Assembly: GCA_018136815.1 (NCBI GenBank)
Contig: CM030941.1
Coordinates: forward strand, 1,053,582 to 1,117,581
DNA: 64,000 nucleotides
Direction: 5' to 3'
Source of the DNA: Isochrysis galbana
Taxonomy: Eukaryota > Haptophyta > Isochrysidales > Isochrysidaceae
The notes beneath the pieces are model-generated. The model saw only the letters and a list, made by a program, of their open reading frames with translations, was not told the origin of the DNA and did not search any database. The position numbers and the translations under genes were made by a program. Numbering within the stretch: position 1 is the first letter of the stretch; every line of letters begins with the position of its first letter. Positions 31,022 to 43,150 of the stretch are shown piece after piece.

Positions 31022-32513
31022 TCACACTTGTCTTGAAAGGATCGTCTTCAATGAGTGCATTGGATGTATACCGCACTCCTCGTGTGTCAGCTTGAACTTC
31101 TGTTCGATGTCGTAAAAGCTGTGGTACGGGTCAATGTACCCTTGCTTCTTTTCGAGCATGAGGTAATGCCTACCGGTCTTATCAATGGCGTAGGGGTAGG
31201 GATACGGAAAGTCGTTCGCTCCTACAGGCGATACGAATGCGACGATCTCGTCGACGGCCTCAAATTCGAACACTTCGATGCCCACGAAGACGTACTTGAG
31301 GTCGCCGATGTAGAAGAGCAAAGAGTTCCCTGCTTCATTGAGCTTGTTCACTCTGTCGTACCCTCCTGACAATACAGTCAATGGGCAGAGGTGGCGGATG
31401 CCAACAAACACGCCCTTGCACACGAACGCGTGATGCGAGGCTTCGCCGTGTACATCGACCAAGTGCTTACCGTCATCGCGCTGTGCAACGGACGCGACAA
31501 AGCCCACGCCGCCACTGTCACGGGTCGTGTACTTTTGGACACCGGGTTCAGGGGCGAGAATCCTTCGCCAGTGCTCTTCGAACTCGTGTATACCTGGGTC
31601 TCCCGTCTCAGGTGTGGGAGAGCCATGGTAAAGGAGAGACAAGGCAAGGTCTCTATGTGTCATTATGAGCACGAAACGAAAAAAGCTTCCGTGAGCGCCT
31701 TTCACTTTGTTCCGTGATAACCAATCAGTCATCAGATCTGCAGGTACCACTACGACACGTGTATTCACCACAGCACTCCGAGTTATTTTGGCACACCGAC
31801 CCTGGCTCGCGGCATGGCGTCTCACACACTCCATCGTCATTGCACTCAAGTCCTTCACAGCACTCGTCGCCATAACTGCACCCCCCCCTTTTCTCGACAC
31901 ACGGTGTGACGGTACGGCACTTTTGGTCGGAACACACGAGATCGTGACAACAGTCTCCATCGTTTGCACACTCTCCATCCACATCCTTGCATCTGTCTGG
32001 CTGCTTCTTCGTGAGTACCAACGCCACGACGGTGGCCCCCCCCGCTACCCGGCGAAGGGTTTGAAGGCACCGCGCGTCGCCAACCATGACATTGCGGCCT
32101 TGATGGCCTTGATGGATGGGACTTTACTCTCGATGGTTGGACCAAACATAAGCCGAAGGGTGGCCTTGGTGGCGTCCTCGTAATCTTTCTTGTTCAGTGT
32201 TACATTATTGGCACTTTCCAACCAGAACTTCGCCTTTTCCCTCGTCAATTTGACAGCGTGTAAATATTCTCGTGAGAGTAACCCCCCCTGCGGCGCTGAT
32301 CACAGGGTCTGCAGCAGCCTTGAACAATTTATTCTTCAGAGTATCGATGCCCTCCAGTACGTCATTCGAGTCCCAAAAAGACATATAGTCTACTAGGAAT
32401 TTGAAATCTTGGTCTTCCTGCAACGCGTTGATGAGGAGAAGTATCACGGTGTTTTCGTCAACTTCAGTGATGAACTTTTCCCATTGTTCTTCATTGAGAG
32501 TACCAAAGCTCAT
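31022..32513 (-). mobile_element. Virus-like gene patch (fossil), three gene remnants
   Basis: Treated as a fossil. Minus strand, in order: a small acidic protein remnant (about 32513-32050), a cysteine-rich remnant (about 32030-31725) with three repeats of the pattern C-x(5-6)-C-x4-C-C-x4-C-x4-C, and a remnant of about 220 codons (about 31690-31022) with 'LLYHGSPTP', 'KGVFVGIRHLCPL', 'GNSLLFYIGDLKYVFVG' and 'YPYAIDKTGRHYLML'. Codon use is more AT-rich and the compact no-intron layout is unlike the host genes. Large DNA virus or Polinton-like origin is an inference; no capsid, ATPase or polymerase gene is present. The patch is partly broken. Confidence 0.4.
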
Positions 32514-32645
32514 ATCCTTAAGACTTTGTATGTCCGTGCGCCTTTTTTCCCCATTCCCTATAAGGGCGGGCGTCGGTGACCCTTTTATTGTCGGCCATAT
32601 GCTACTTACGTTCTCTGTGCGAATTTTTTAAAGGGGCGCGGCCAC

Positions 32646-33415
32646 TTGCACAACCCCCCCGCGTCCTCGCCCCCTCGCTCCTCGTCCTCGCCCCCTCGCT
32701 CCTCGTCCTCGCCCCCTCGCTCCTCGTCCTCGCCCCCTCGCTCCTCGTCCTCGCCCCCTTCCTCCTCGTCCTCGCCCCCTTCCTCCTCGTCCTCGCCCCC
32801 TTCCTCCGCGTCCCCGCCCACCCTGCCGCTGCTCGCCCACGGTGTGCTCATGTCCGTCGCGCGGGGCGTGCTCCTCCCCTCGGGCACCTTTTTCTCGCTC
32901 GCTTGGCGCTCCCGGATCACCGGTGGCCGCTGGCTCCGTGTGCATCGCGTGGTGCAGGTGTGTTTCTCCCTCCTCGCGCCCCCCCATCGGCCCTCCCTCC
33001 CACCAAAAAAGGTAGGAAACCCCAACAACGCACTTCCCCCCCCCCCCCCCCGCTCTCTCAGGGAAGCGGGCTTGCGGTGGCCGCCGCCGGCGTCGCGCTC
33101 GCCGTCGCGTGGGTGCCCCGAGGGCGCCACTTCTCGCACCCCCATCACACGCTCGGGATCGTCGCCTTCGCCCTCGCCTTGCTGCAGCCGCTCAACGCGC
33201 TCGTGCGCGGCACGCCCGCCACCCGCACCACACGCCGCGCCGTGTGGCGGGTCGCGCACAAGGGGACGGGCTACGCCGTGCTCGGCGTGGGCGTCTACCA
33301 GGCCCTCTCGGGGCGCGCCCTCATGCCGAGCCAAGGCGACGCCGTTCTCGTCGCGTACGTGGTGCTCCTGGGCCTCTCCTTCGGGGTGCCCGCGGGTGGG
33401 CTCATGGTAGGGTGA
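32646..33415 (+). CDS. Cytochrome b561-domain protein
   Basis: Two exons, 32646-32957 and 33062-33415, around a 104-bp GT-AG intron (phase 0), giving 221 aa. The b561 helices carry the four expected haem-ligand His residues: 'HGVLM', 'VHRVVQ', 'HHTLGIV' and 'HKGTGY'. 'FALALLQPLNALVR' is the family's LQPLN-type block. The family moves electrons across membranes, often from ascorbate, and is frequently preceded by a DOMON domain (CYB561/FRRS1-like). Here the N-terminus is instead a Ser/Pro-rich stretch coded by seven 21-bp tandem repeats (32664-32815). No DOMON domain or signal peptide is visible, so an upstream exon may be lacking or lost. TATAAGGG at about 32560 could be a TATA box. Confidence 0.8.
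32664..32815 (+). repeat. 21-bp minisatellite within the cytochrome b561 gene
   Basis: Seven copies of a 21-bp unit (CTCGTCCTCGCCCC plus CTCGCTC or CTTCCTC). The length keeps the frame and encodes SSSPP(R/S)S repeats. Confidence 0.85.
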
Positions 33416-33961
33416 GAGTCCCCACGGGAGGGGAAGAAACCCTGAGGGAAAGGAGACCAAATGAAGGCAAGCCGCCTTGCCGTGTGTGTGCTGCCGCCAA
33501 CTTTTTTTTCTCTTGCTACTAGTATTTTTTACTCCGTGTCCCCGACTTGCTGTTGCTAACTCTAGCTTGAGGCGTCGCTAAACCTAGAATGGCGGCCATT
33601 CTAACGCCATAGTTTTGAGAGCGCCTAACCGCCTACCTAAATGGGCATCAGCCCCCTCTTCTTCTATGTACTTGTGGAGAGTTTTCCTTGTATATTGTCG
33701 TTGGTACAGCAAGGGTATTATTGGCTGCTGCAAATGAAGTGCCTAAAACGACACTAGAATGGGGTACATTCGATGGCACGAGTGACGAGTGCTCCCCCAT
33801 CAAGAGCTGACTACAACGGACAACGGCCCACAACCCACATGCATAAGGGTCCCCTAGTCTAGTTTCAAACCCCACATCCCCGCGCACCGAACACACGTCC
33901 CCGCGCACCGAATACACGCCCTACCATTCCACACACACGATCATGTGCAGGGCTGCCTACC
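33416..33961. other. Intergenic between two converging genes
   Basis: 3' flanks of the cytochrome b561-domain gene and VWA8. A 20-bp tandem duplication (CCCCGCGCACCGAA type) lies at 33879-33920. No gene seen. Confidence 0.35.
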
Positions 33962-36900
33962 CTACAATTCATCACCACGCAAGGATGCCCGGAAAATCTT
34001 CTCAAACGTGCCCGCCAATTGGGCTGTATCAGTGCAAATGTGCCCTCGCCCCGGGGCAAGTTTAGCATGCACTCGCGTGGCCTCGTCCTCGTTCGACGCA
34101 ATCAAGAGGGCATACGCTCCGACCGAAGGATCCGACGTGAGGATGGAGGACCACTCCGTGGGATCGAGGCCGTATCGCGCAAGGTCGGCGTCGGAGATTA
34201 CGAAGACAAAGCGTTCGTCGGCCTCGCGCTTGGCGACGCTCTCGATGGCGCGGCGCGTTGCTTCGAACGTCTTATCTCCAGAATGGCAAAATTGCGTGTG
34301 TGCTTCCATTCTTTTGAGGAGTGAAAGACGCGCCGTCTCCCCCTGCAAAGGAATGGAATGAGGGCATGTTTATAAAAGTTTGCATGGGGTGAACCTGTCC
34401 GCTCGGATCTAAGGCTCTTCATCCGCTACGAAGTGCCGGACGGAGTAGGGACTGGGCAAACCTGCGGATACTCCCCCCAATTCACAAGATGCTCTGCTTC
34501 AGGACCAGAACCTGAATGACCCACCATGGACCATTCATACGTCGACTCGAGACCCTCTAAAGCCTGCATTGCGAATAAAGCCACCTCAAGCAGCCTCGTC
34601 TTCCGCCCGTCGAGGCGCTCGAAGGTGTACATAGAGCCTGATAAATCCATTACGAAACGGAGTGCAACGCGCTTGCCACCGCCGAATAAACTAGCAGGAC
34701 GCGGTCCGCGGTGTTTGTAAATGGAGGAGGCGCCCGCAACTCCATCTACGATTTTTGTCTGAAAGGCGAGGAGGCACATGGTTGTTGGACAGCAGACCAC
34801 TGAAGAGCTCGTCAAGCACGGCTGGGGAAGCACATCGCAACGTGATCCATGTTTGGCAATGATCATATGCTATCCAAGAGCGTCTTGATGTGAGTCGCCC
34901 GCGCACGATGCGTACGTGACGGACTATCGATGAGGCGGAATACGTCTCCCTTTGCGGCAATCGTCGTGTTTTGTTCAAATGTCCTGGCGAGGTGGGGTGC
35001 ATCAAATATTACCTCATCCAATTCCCCGTGTGGCCGACCCTTCAACCAAATCCGCTCTTTTGACCGTTCGCGATGATCTTGAAGCACTCGGCGCATTCTC
35101 GCAACCTGTGAGGCGACACCTGTTGCATAAGCGTCGTACAGCTCGGCATCGTGGGCGCTCATTCCAATCTCCTTGAGGCGCTCTGCATATGCCTAGAGGG
35201 AGGGGCGACGAGGGTCAGCAAGCTAAAAGAGCAATGGTTGAATTTGGGCTCACGCCCATCATCGCACACCACTAGCCGTATGCGATGGCCATTGCATCCG
35301 AACAGCGTAGGACGCGGACATTGGCGTGATTTCAGCGATCGGACGAGCCTTAGGCAAGCATTGCGGAGTGAGGAAAGCTCACTTCATCTGCCATGCGCTT
35401 CGCCGACTCTATCGTCTCCTGGGAAAGTCCTTCTTTCTTCTCTTCCTCGCTTAGCATGTGCACCTTCTGCCCAACATCCAGACGGTAAGGACCCGCGCGA
35501 CCACCTAAGCCTGCAGTACCCGTCCCTCCAGTCCCACCAGCGTACTTGTTACCACCAACATGCGGCTTGCCATCCCATTCTCCGTGCTTCGGCCCACCGT
35601 CGGGCATCGGTGGCGGTTTCTTCTCGGCCTGGCTACCAAAGTCCTGTGAACGCTCCTCTAGTTGCAAGGACAGGTCTCCCTTGCGCTTCCCACGGCGCAG
35701 TTCAAGCGCAAGAGATTGTACCCCATGCTCGGCCAAGACGTTTGCAAGAATTTCCGCCGTTCGCCTGTCCTCAGCATCGGCATCGAAGATGTCCCCTAGC
35801 GCCCCACTTAATCCGTCGGAGGGGAAGGCATCCAGACGTCGCGACACCAAAACAAGTTCTCGTACCTGAACGAAGGTAGGCGCAAGGCAGGACGCCGGTC
35901 AATAGGAAGAGCTCTCCTGGCCTTGGTGCGACCCTTCAAGAAAGCGAGAGATAATTAGATGGATACAAGCGACTTACTAACCGAATACGGATACGAGAGT
36001 ACGCCTTGAGCATGAAGAAGGCGAAGTCGTGCAAAAAGAGACAGCAATGTTGCAAGGTCCTGCTGATGAAGCGAGGGAGCTACGCGTCTTAATAATTGCG
36101 CCTGACTTGCGGCACCTGGGTTGGGCACTGCGAGGGTACTGAACACGTCGCCACACTCGCGATAGAAATCGTTGCCCTGGAACGGCCATCCGGGAGGATT
36201 CGCGAGTACGATCATACGGAAAGCCGGGGAAACTTCAATGACATCATCGCCAAGTTGAGCACTTTGGGTCAACCGCTCTTGCTCATTTCCGTCGATCTCT
36301 CTGACCTCCGATTGAAAGCCAGCAACTGCTGCGCGCCTCGACGCTACAAGGCAACCGGAGACGAGGCGCCTGCCATCGCCTAGGCTTAGGTCTCCGTCTT
36401 CAGCAAGCGCCTTGAGCACGCATACCACCTCGAGCGGAGCCTTGTCAGCCTCGTCAACGACCAGCACTCTTCCGAGTCTCGCTGCTCGCACAAGCGGCGA
36501 GTCTCTCCAAGAAACAATGCCACCATCCAAAGAAGGTGCAAGGGTCAGCGACCCGACCGTGGTGTCGCGATGTAACTGCACGTACTCACGCTCCCCATCG
36601 AGAAGCTGCAAGAGTTTGTCTGTGAGCTTGTTCTTGCCGACTCCTTGGTCCCCTAGAAGCAACAAGTGGCTACCGGCCTCCCACTCCAGAAGCATTTCAC
36701 GCAACAAAGCCACGTGTCCGGCAATAGGAACAAAAGCAGGTCGTGGCACGAGCGAAGGCTCAGCCGGAGTGCGGCGGGCTACAGTAACATCCCCTATGCT
36801 TAGCTCCTTGTCTGTCATCCGAATATGATCGTTGTCGCCATTCCTTCCATCACCATCTTTGGTGCCTTCTTTTGTCCGTGTGGCCATCGCGGCTGCCCTC

Positions 36901-39761
36901 TCGCAGACACGGCGGGTCTTGGCGTTTTCGGTGGCCCGGCGCTCCTCTTGCATCTTTCTCACCCCTTCGTCGAGCTTCCGGTCGATCGCCGCACCGATCC
37001 CAGCGAAGTTGCCCATCATGCGGCGCTGTATTGCCAGACCCTCAAGCTCCTTCATCTCATGAGCCGCTTGAGAGCGACGTGCTGCTACAGCACTATCCTT
37101 GCTGGGGGTCTGATCCCATCCGGGGGCGGCCGATTCGTTATCCCCACCATCCTCGAGTCCCACAAGTGATGGCACCACGGATGGTGGCAAGCCCAGCTCA
37201 CGCGCCGACTGAGCAAGCAACGCGTGAGAAGTCTCCCTCGAAGCGGGAGGGATGGTGAGCATTCCTGCACTAGTGCACCGTCGCAGTGCACCTGCGGCGT
37301 CTTCTGGTCGCCTCCGCACGAATGCAGCCACGCGGAGCAGCTGGCGCTGCGACGGTATCGCGCCGCGCAACGACGGTTCCGCGGCGGCAGCTGCTTCCAA
37401 AGCGATCCGATATTGGAGCAACACTTTCAAAATCGGCAGGGCTGGCGGAGGGCAGGACGACAGTCGCAACATTTGTCGTAATTCACTTTCCGACGGTGCG
37501 GCCAAAGTCACCCATGCAAACAGGGGGAGCAGCTCGTCATCGAGCCACCCTTTTGCCCCCGCAATTTCGGTCGCTGGCTCCGCCGTGGCAAGGATGCGAA
37601 AAGACGGGTGAACGCACCATATGCCCCGGATGTTTAGCTCCATCGGGGAGAGCATGGTCGTGGAGAGAAGATGATCCCATTGGCCGGGCGGGACAAGGCG
37701 CGAGCCGTCGGGTAGAGTTGGGATCATGCGATCCGTGAATAGCGGCGCAAGGCAACCCGAAAGCACACCACGTGGGAGTCGATGTATACCGTCCAAAACA
37801 GCAAGCCCCCCTGTCTTAGCCGCCGTCAAGAGGGGCGAGTCGCGCCATATTGTGTCGCCGTTGGGATCGGTTGCGCGCCTCTGGAGCAATTCATGTGCTG
37901 GCATCTCATTGTGACAGAAAACGGTATGCGGCTGGTCGTATCCAAAAAGGCCAGCGAAACGTCGGACAAGCGTGGTCTTGCCAACTCCACGAGGTGCAAC
38001 AACGCACGTGTCATTGTTGATGGCATGCTCTTGGCACATGGAATGCAGAGCATGTAGCTGTGAATCAACGAGGGAAGGGCCATCTCCCTGCCATCGGCGC
38101 CAATCGAGAGTGCGTTCTTCCTCGTCTGCGCTGAAAATGCCTAATGCAAGCCTCCTTAATTCAGACTTTTCCAGCACATCTTCATATGAGACATCCCTCG
38201 AGGCGAGCAACGCCTTGAGTTGGTTGACGCTCATTGCACCGATGTCGGACGGGGATGGACCGCCCTGTGAATACGGAGTGCCGTCCGCGCCTGTTACACT
38301 GCCCGCCTTGACAGAGGCAGGGGACCAAATGGGCTGGAGACCACATGGTGCCGCTAAATGCACGTGGCCGGTGCCCCGGGCAACGCCATCGGAGTCCACT
38401 GGCACAAATCTGCACACGCACACATAGGGCGACATACACGCGCGGGATCGCTGTTGCCCCCCCGACGATCCACGGCCTCGATCAGCGGTACTTGCCAACG
38501 CTTCTGTCGGAGACGCTAAGCCCTCCATGGAGCAAGAAATCTCCGCTAGCGCGTATCGCATCGGCAGTGCTGATGAGGCGAGTAGAGAGCTTATCTCGTT
38601 CCGTATCCCGTCCACGCTTCTGCCAGAGATTCGGAGCACGCTCAAAGGCAGTCTTCGTTCGAGCGCTTCAAGGCTCGACAGCTGAGGCAGTGCAGTGAGC
38701 AGCTTCGCGACGGCTTCGCTGCCTCCCTCGGGGAAGTAGGGCAAGCGCCGCCCATCGCCAGCGTTTACGCCTGCATGAGCCAACACAGACCGCAACCGCA
38801 GCGCATCCACAGTCGAACACAGCTGACGAAGGCGCTCCGCCGGCATCGCAGGTACTCGCGCGCTCAGGGAATATACTGCATCGCTCCCCGTAGCGTTACG
38901 GACGCGGCGAGTCGCGAAACGCGAGCGCAACGGAGGATCGAGCGGGTTTCCAGCGTAAGTGGGCTGGGGTAGGCCGATGCCAATTACGACAAACCCACGT
39001 TTGGCATGCCTCACTCGCGCGCCGCGCCCGCTATCCGCGCCTGCACTCTCATGGCTCTCGCCATCACTCTCACTCTGACTAGGCCCGGCCAAGAAGGTGC
39101 CATCTTCAAGGCTCATCTCACGATTCTCGAGCAAGTTGTTGAGGAGTGGGAGCACGTTCCGCTCCGCCTTCTCGATGCCCTCCAAAATGAGGGCGCGCCC
39201 ATTGGTCGCTGCGCGTAACGGCGGTGCGTCCGAGTACAGCAACGATCCCGCGCGCAGCTCCCGCCGCTGCTTGAGATCGGCCTCCGACGTGTCGCGTGTC
39301 ACCCCCACGTATTCTGCCTCCAGCCCCAGGATGGAGCAGAGCCAAAAGACGAGAAGACGCATGCGGCCACCCGGTTCACTTAGCAGCAGCATGTCTTGCC
39401 CAAGCCTCAGCTGGATCATGAGCCAGCGCGCGGTGGCTAGGGCGTCCTGTGAGCTGGCCATGGAGTCGGCCACCGCATTCGGCACCCACGGCACCAGCTC
39501 AGGAGCGCGTGGCATCAAGACCGCCAACTCGACGCCGCCTATCACGATCGCCGCCGCCCGTCCACCAGATCGCGCCGGGAGCGGCGCCCTGCGCGCAGGA
39601 AGGTCGCGGCCGCCCGACTCGAAATAAGCGCGAACTTCATCCTCGCTCCACCCGCTCGCGCCTTCAGGTAGCGGCACGTCCTCGGCGAAGCACTCCGCCT
39701 GGATAGAAAGCAGCGTCGTCTCGTCCATCGCCGCCGCGCGGCAGAGAGCAAGAGAGTTCAT
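33962..39761 (-). CDS. VWA8: von Willebrand factor A domain-containing protein 8
   Basis: A large AAA+ ATPase of the dynein/midasin-like group with a C-terminal VWA domain; animal VWA8 is mitochondrial, on the matrix side of the inner membrane. Five exons: 39761-35982, 35865-35383, 35192-35013, 34758-34462 and 34342-33962, introns 116, 190, 254 and 119 bp, 1,706 aa (human 1,905). AAA module 1 has a degenerate P-loop (about residue 130) but keeps 'LKQRREL', 'RALILEGIEKAERNVLPLLNNLLENREM' and 'GNPLDPPLRSRF' (in parts). Modules 2 ('APRGVGKTT', about 587) and 3 ('GDQGVGKNK', about 1035) have Walker A. The linker 'PHVGGNKYAGGTGG' and 'GLGGRAGPYRLDVG' is diagnostic. The MIDAS 'DLSGSMY' lies near 1519. 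No long mitochondrial presequence is obvious. A stretch near 38.41-38.44 kb ('MSPYVCVCRF') could be a retained in-frame intron. Confidence 0.95.
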
Positions 39762-41537
39762 TAGTATATGAAAGTTCGCACTACACTAGCTTAGACGACT
39801 TCGGATAGATGATATGCCATAGCCATAGGACAAGTTTAATTCTCCTATGGCACACGCACAGCCTAACAATGGGATGGGAGGGTGGGAGAGCGAAAGCCGA
39901 AGAGTCTAGAGCGCTGCTGGTGTGAACGACGGTTACTGTGAAACCGAACACTCGCACTAACTACACCAGCTTAGACTTAGACGTTAGACGACTTCGGATG
40001 GATGAGATGCCATCGTCCATCGTCCACATTGGTAATTCGTAATTCCAAGACTTTCGCGCTTGTCTCGCCCTAATTTTCTTTGGTATTTTGGCATCCATCC
40101 CACCTAAATTTTGAACAAAATTTCTCTCTCTTGGTTTGCGCTGCGCTGCACTACAGTCCCAGTCCCTCAGTCCCTGCGCACACACGCAGCCCACCGGCCC
40201 TCTATCTAGCCATCCATCACATATCCCACATCCCACATTCCACCAGCCGGCAGCCAAACAAACCGCGCACGAGGAAATGAATGACCGATGACCGACGTCC
40301 GCCTCTCTCTCACCTCTCAGGTGACGATGCGACCGTTGTAGCAGCTCATCAGCTCAACGAAGAGGCCTGGAGTTGATCCGAGATCGCGAGGACCAGATTG
40401 TCAGAATATATCACTCGCAACCGTGCAAAGACACGCTCGTAGAGGCCCGCTTGCCGCTCGCCCGCCCAAATTACGGCCCTAAATTTCGCTTTATTCGATC
40501 GACCTAAATTTTTGAAAAAAAAATCGCGAAAGTCTTGGAAATGCCAACGACAGCACGACAGCGCGCGCGCAGCGAGCCCCCCGCCCGGCCTTGGCCTGGG
40601 TGTGCCATACCCAGCACCTGACCCCCTTTCAAGACAACAAGTGTGAGAAGAGGATACAAACAAACTCGGGACCCAGTCACAAACCCCAATCCTGCAGCGG
40701 CCCGCCGGCGACCATGCATTCTTCGTCGACCCAAGAGGCACCTACGTGTCCTGCTAGCCCGAATATTTATACCAAGAGGGAGCGGTGCGAGGGGGACGAC
40801 CCGCATCGCGTATTTGGAAACGAGGGGTACCAAATGGAGGCAAACGACCTCACGGCGAAAACTACGGACTACGGACGGACAGACGCATCCCACTTCATAC
40901 TACTACTAATAATTATGGCATTATAATGGATAACGGCCGCCCGCCAGCGGCCTGCCTTCGCCTGCTCGATCTGGCGCGCCCGCATCTGCGGGCACCGCAG
41001 GTCGTCCGCCGCGGAGCGGGCGCAGTCGACATCGTCGCAACGTCGCTCGCCTACTTCCTACTTTAGCCGGCTGCCGCACAGGCAGCAGCGCTCACGTCGC
41101 CCTATTGGATACTAACTTACACTCATACTCTACTCTAGAGCTCTAGTAGTACTCTAGAGTCTAGCGGGAAATAGTTTGTCGGCCTCGAGCGAGCGTCGCG
41201 AGTTTCCATCATCTCGCTCTCTGCCCGCCCTCCCGCTCGTCCTCTCTACCTCCCATCGATCCTCGGTGGGCTGAGAGGCCCGTGGTCGGTAGGCACCACC
41301 GGTCAACTCATTGCCCAGCTCTCGAGCCCTCGCGTCCATAGAGGCGGGGCCTCATCGGATGGAGATGCTCGTTAGGGCACAAGACCTGCTCATTCTTCGA
41401 CGGCCTCAAGAGGTGCAGGCACGGGTGGGCCCAGCGTTCACCTGATTCCACCGCCTGGGCACGTCGCATGAGAGCCCCTGATACGGCACCCCTTGTCCGC
41501 GTAGGCGTTCGAGACTGCCATCGAATGCCTGCGGTCA
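39762..41537. other. Long intergenic region upstream of VWA8
   Basis: No firm gene. About 60 bp near 39778-39816 recur at 39953-40011 (AGCTTAGACGACTTCGGAT). 40041-40058 and 40525-40542 form a 17-of-18 inverted match around a 466-bp interval. A minus-strand frame at 40500-40350 ('KAKFRAVIWAGERQAGLYERVFARL') looks protein-like but stands alone. 41125-41165 is rich in CTCTAGAG palindromes. Confidence 0.4.
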
Positions 41538-42608
41538 ATGGCTTTGGAGCATAGCTCAGTTTGCTCCAAGCTCTCCCCAATGCCAGCTGCATGCACGACG
41601 GGAGCCACGAGCGCGTCACGGGAAACGGTGCTGCACCGGCTTCTCCCGCTACCGACGGATCCTGCACTGCTTTCATCCAGTGGCCCGGCAATGGTAGTCT
41701 TGCTCGGTGCCCTGTGCGAATTGGGCGAATCCACTCTCACTTCAGAAGCGATCAATTCCTGTTACATGGAAATTGGTGCGATCCCATATGAGGTGCTTTG
41801 GGCTGCACTCCAGGCGCACCACGTGTCAGGCAACACGTCCGAGGCGAGAAATCTCTTTAAGGCGTGGCTTGATATGCACAAGGATGAGCCAGCGGACGCG
41901 ACGCAGTTCGACAAGCGAGTGTTGCGTATCTTTCACTTGTTGGCCGCACAAGCTACAAGACAAACAAACTGCCGCAGTCATGAAGAGCTAGCAGAGCTTG
42001 TTGAGTGCAGCCTCAGATTGCCGGCATCACGTGCCAAGTTGAGGACAGCGATGTCTCCGATGGATGTGCACGAGGCGACGGCCGCTTGTTCATGTTACGA
42101 CGATTCATCGATGCGAAGTGCGCCCATGGATCCCACCCCAAGCCTTAGCCTCCCGCTTGCCAAGGTGGTTCCTGCTCGGTCATGTTCCGGGAGTGCGAAC
42201 ACGAGCTGCGCCGACACGACCTCCTGCAGCGCAAGCTCAGGGTATCCGAACGGTGAAGTGTGCGGCACACCCACAGTAGACTTATTGTCCCGAACATCTC
42301 AGCGTGTAGAGCTTCATTCCGGATTGCAAGTGCTCTTTGAGCATCTACGCCATTTCTTGGCCTATGCCTATCCCCATGGAAGCTGGAGATGGCGCGACGC
42401 AGAGCAAGTAGCAAGGCGCACCCTTTTACGCCTTCAGCGGACGCACAACAAGCTCGTATTCGCTATCGCATGGGTAGTAGTTCTTCTCCTTGTCCGGAAA
42501 ACGAGAACTCGGAACCTGGCACGTCCACGACTCAACGCGTTATTAGCACAGCTTCAGCCACTATTCAAGATGCTTCTAGGGGGTGGCACGCCTGTGACTC
42601 TTCACTAG
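41538..42608 (+). CDS. Unrecognised protein with C-terminal membrane segment
   Basis: 356 aa with no introns. Residues about 45-140 are helical and resemble TPR-like or solenoid repeats ('LLGALCELGESTLTSEAINSCY', 'ALQAHHVSGNTSEARNLFKAWL'). The middle (160-260) is Ser/Cys-rich and looks disordered. Near residue 310 there is one clear hydrophobic helix ('LVFAIAWVVVLLLV') flanked by Arg/Lys, followed by about 35 residues. This layout suggests a near-C-terminal anchored protein; peroxisomal PEX26/APEM9-type anchors share it, but I see no sequence identity that would support the name. The second Met (41580) is an equally good start. Confidence 0.6.
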   Translation: MALEHSSVCSKLSPMPAACTTGATSASRETVLHRLLPLPTDPALLSSSGPAMVVLLGALCELGESTLTSEAINSCYMEIGAIPYEVLWAALQAHHVSGNTSEARNLFKAWLDMHKDEPADATQFDKRVLRIFHLLAAQATRQTNCRSHEELAELVECSLRLPASRAKLRTAMSPMDVHEATAACSCYDDSSMRSAPMDPTPSLSLPLAKVVPARSCSGSANTSCADTTSCSASSGYPNGEVCGTPTVDLLSRTSQRVELHSGLQVLFEHLRHFLAYAYPHGSWRWRDAEQVARRTLLRLQRTHNKLVFAIAWVVVLLLVRKTRTRNLARPRLNALLAQLQPLFKMLLGGGTPVTLH

Positions 42609-43150
42609 GTAGAAAGGGCAACGAATGGCAGCGATGGTTCATGAATGGCTGAGAACTGCAATCGATGAAGCGTAGCTGGGCTCTTATTTGTTTGTGCTTG
42701 ACGTTATGCCCAGGGTCTCCATCGTGCTGACTCGCTGTGCAAATGCTACCGTACACCACCGTAGGTATGCACTCGCACTCTCCGTCGACTCATTATAGTT
42801 GATTGAGCCGAGCGCACGGAGCGCGAGCGTTTATGTGCATGTGTAAGAAAACCTTTAATTTTCACGCCACCCGCGCAGCTGTGCGGCTCTACTGTGCCCC
42901 CCTACCCGCGCCTCCCGCTCACCCCCACACCCTGCCTTGTGGCGACTCAGCACTCGCGGAGGTGTTCCAAGCGTTCAAGGTAGTAAGGCATTAAACATTA
43001 AAGCTCGCGCGCTCGATACGTTGATACGTCCTCCCCCCCCGAAAACAAAATATCTGAAGCAAGTTCTGGGAAAGGGCGCAGCGCTCGCTCCTCGCCCGAC
43101 GAGAAGGAAACCCCTGGCGGCTGCCACACTCTACTCTGCGAGTCTCTGCA
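42609..43150. promoter_or_regulatory. Upstream region of PSBP
   Basis: The 3' end of the previous gene and the promoter/leader of PSBP. No repeat copies and no clear TATA box. A C run at 43031-43038. Confidence 0.3.

Noticed and set aside
32606-33460. 284-codon minus-strand ORF opposite the cytochrome b561-domain gene
   Set aside because: Glu/Gly/Arg-rich antisense of the minisatellite and of the GC-rich exons.
40041-40542. 17-of-18 bp inverted repeat as ends of a MITE
   Set aside because: No target duplication, no second copy in the window, and the similarity stops at the arms; could be chance or an old stem.
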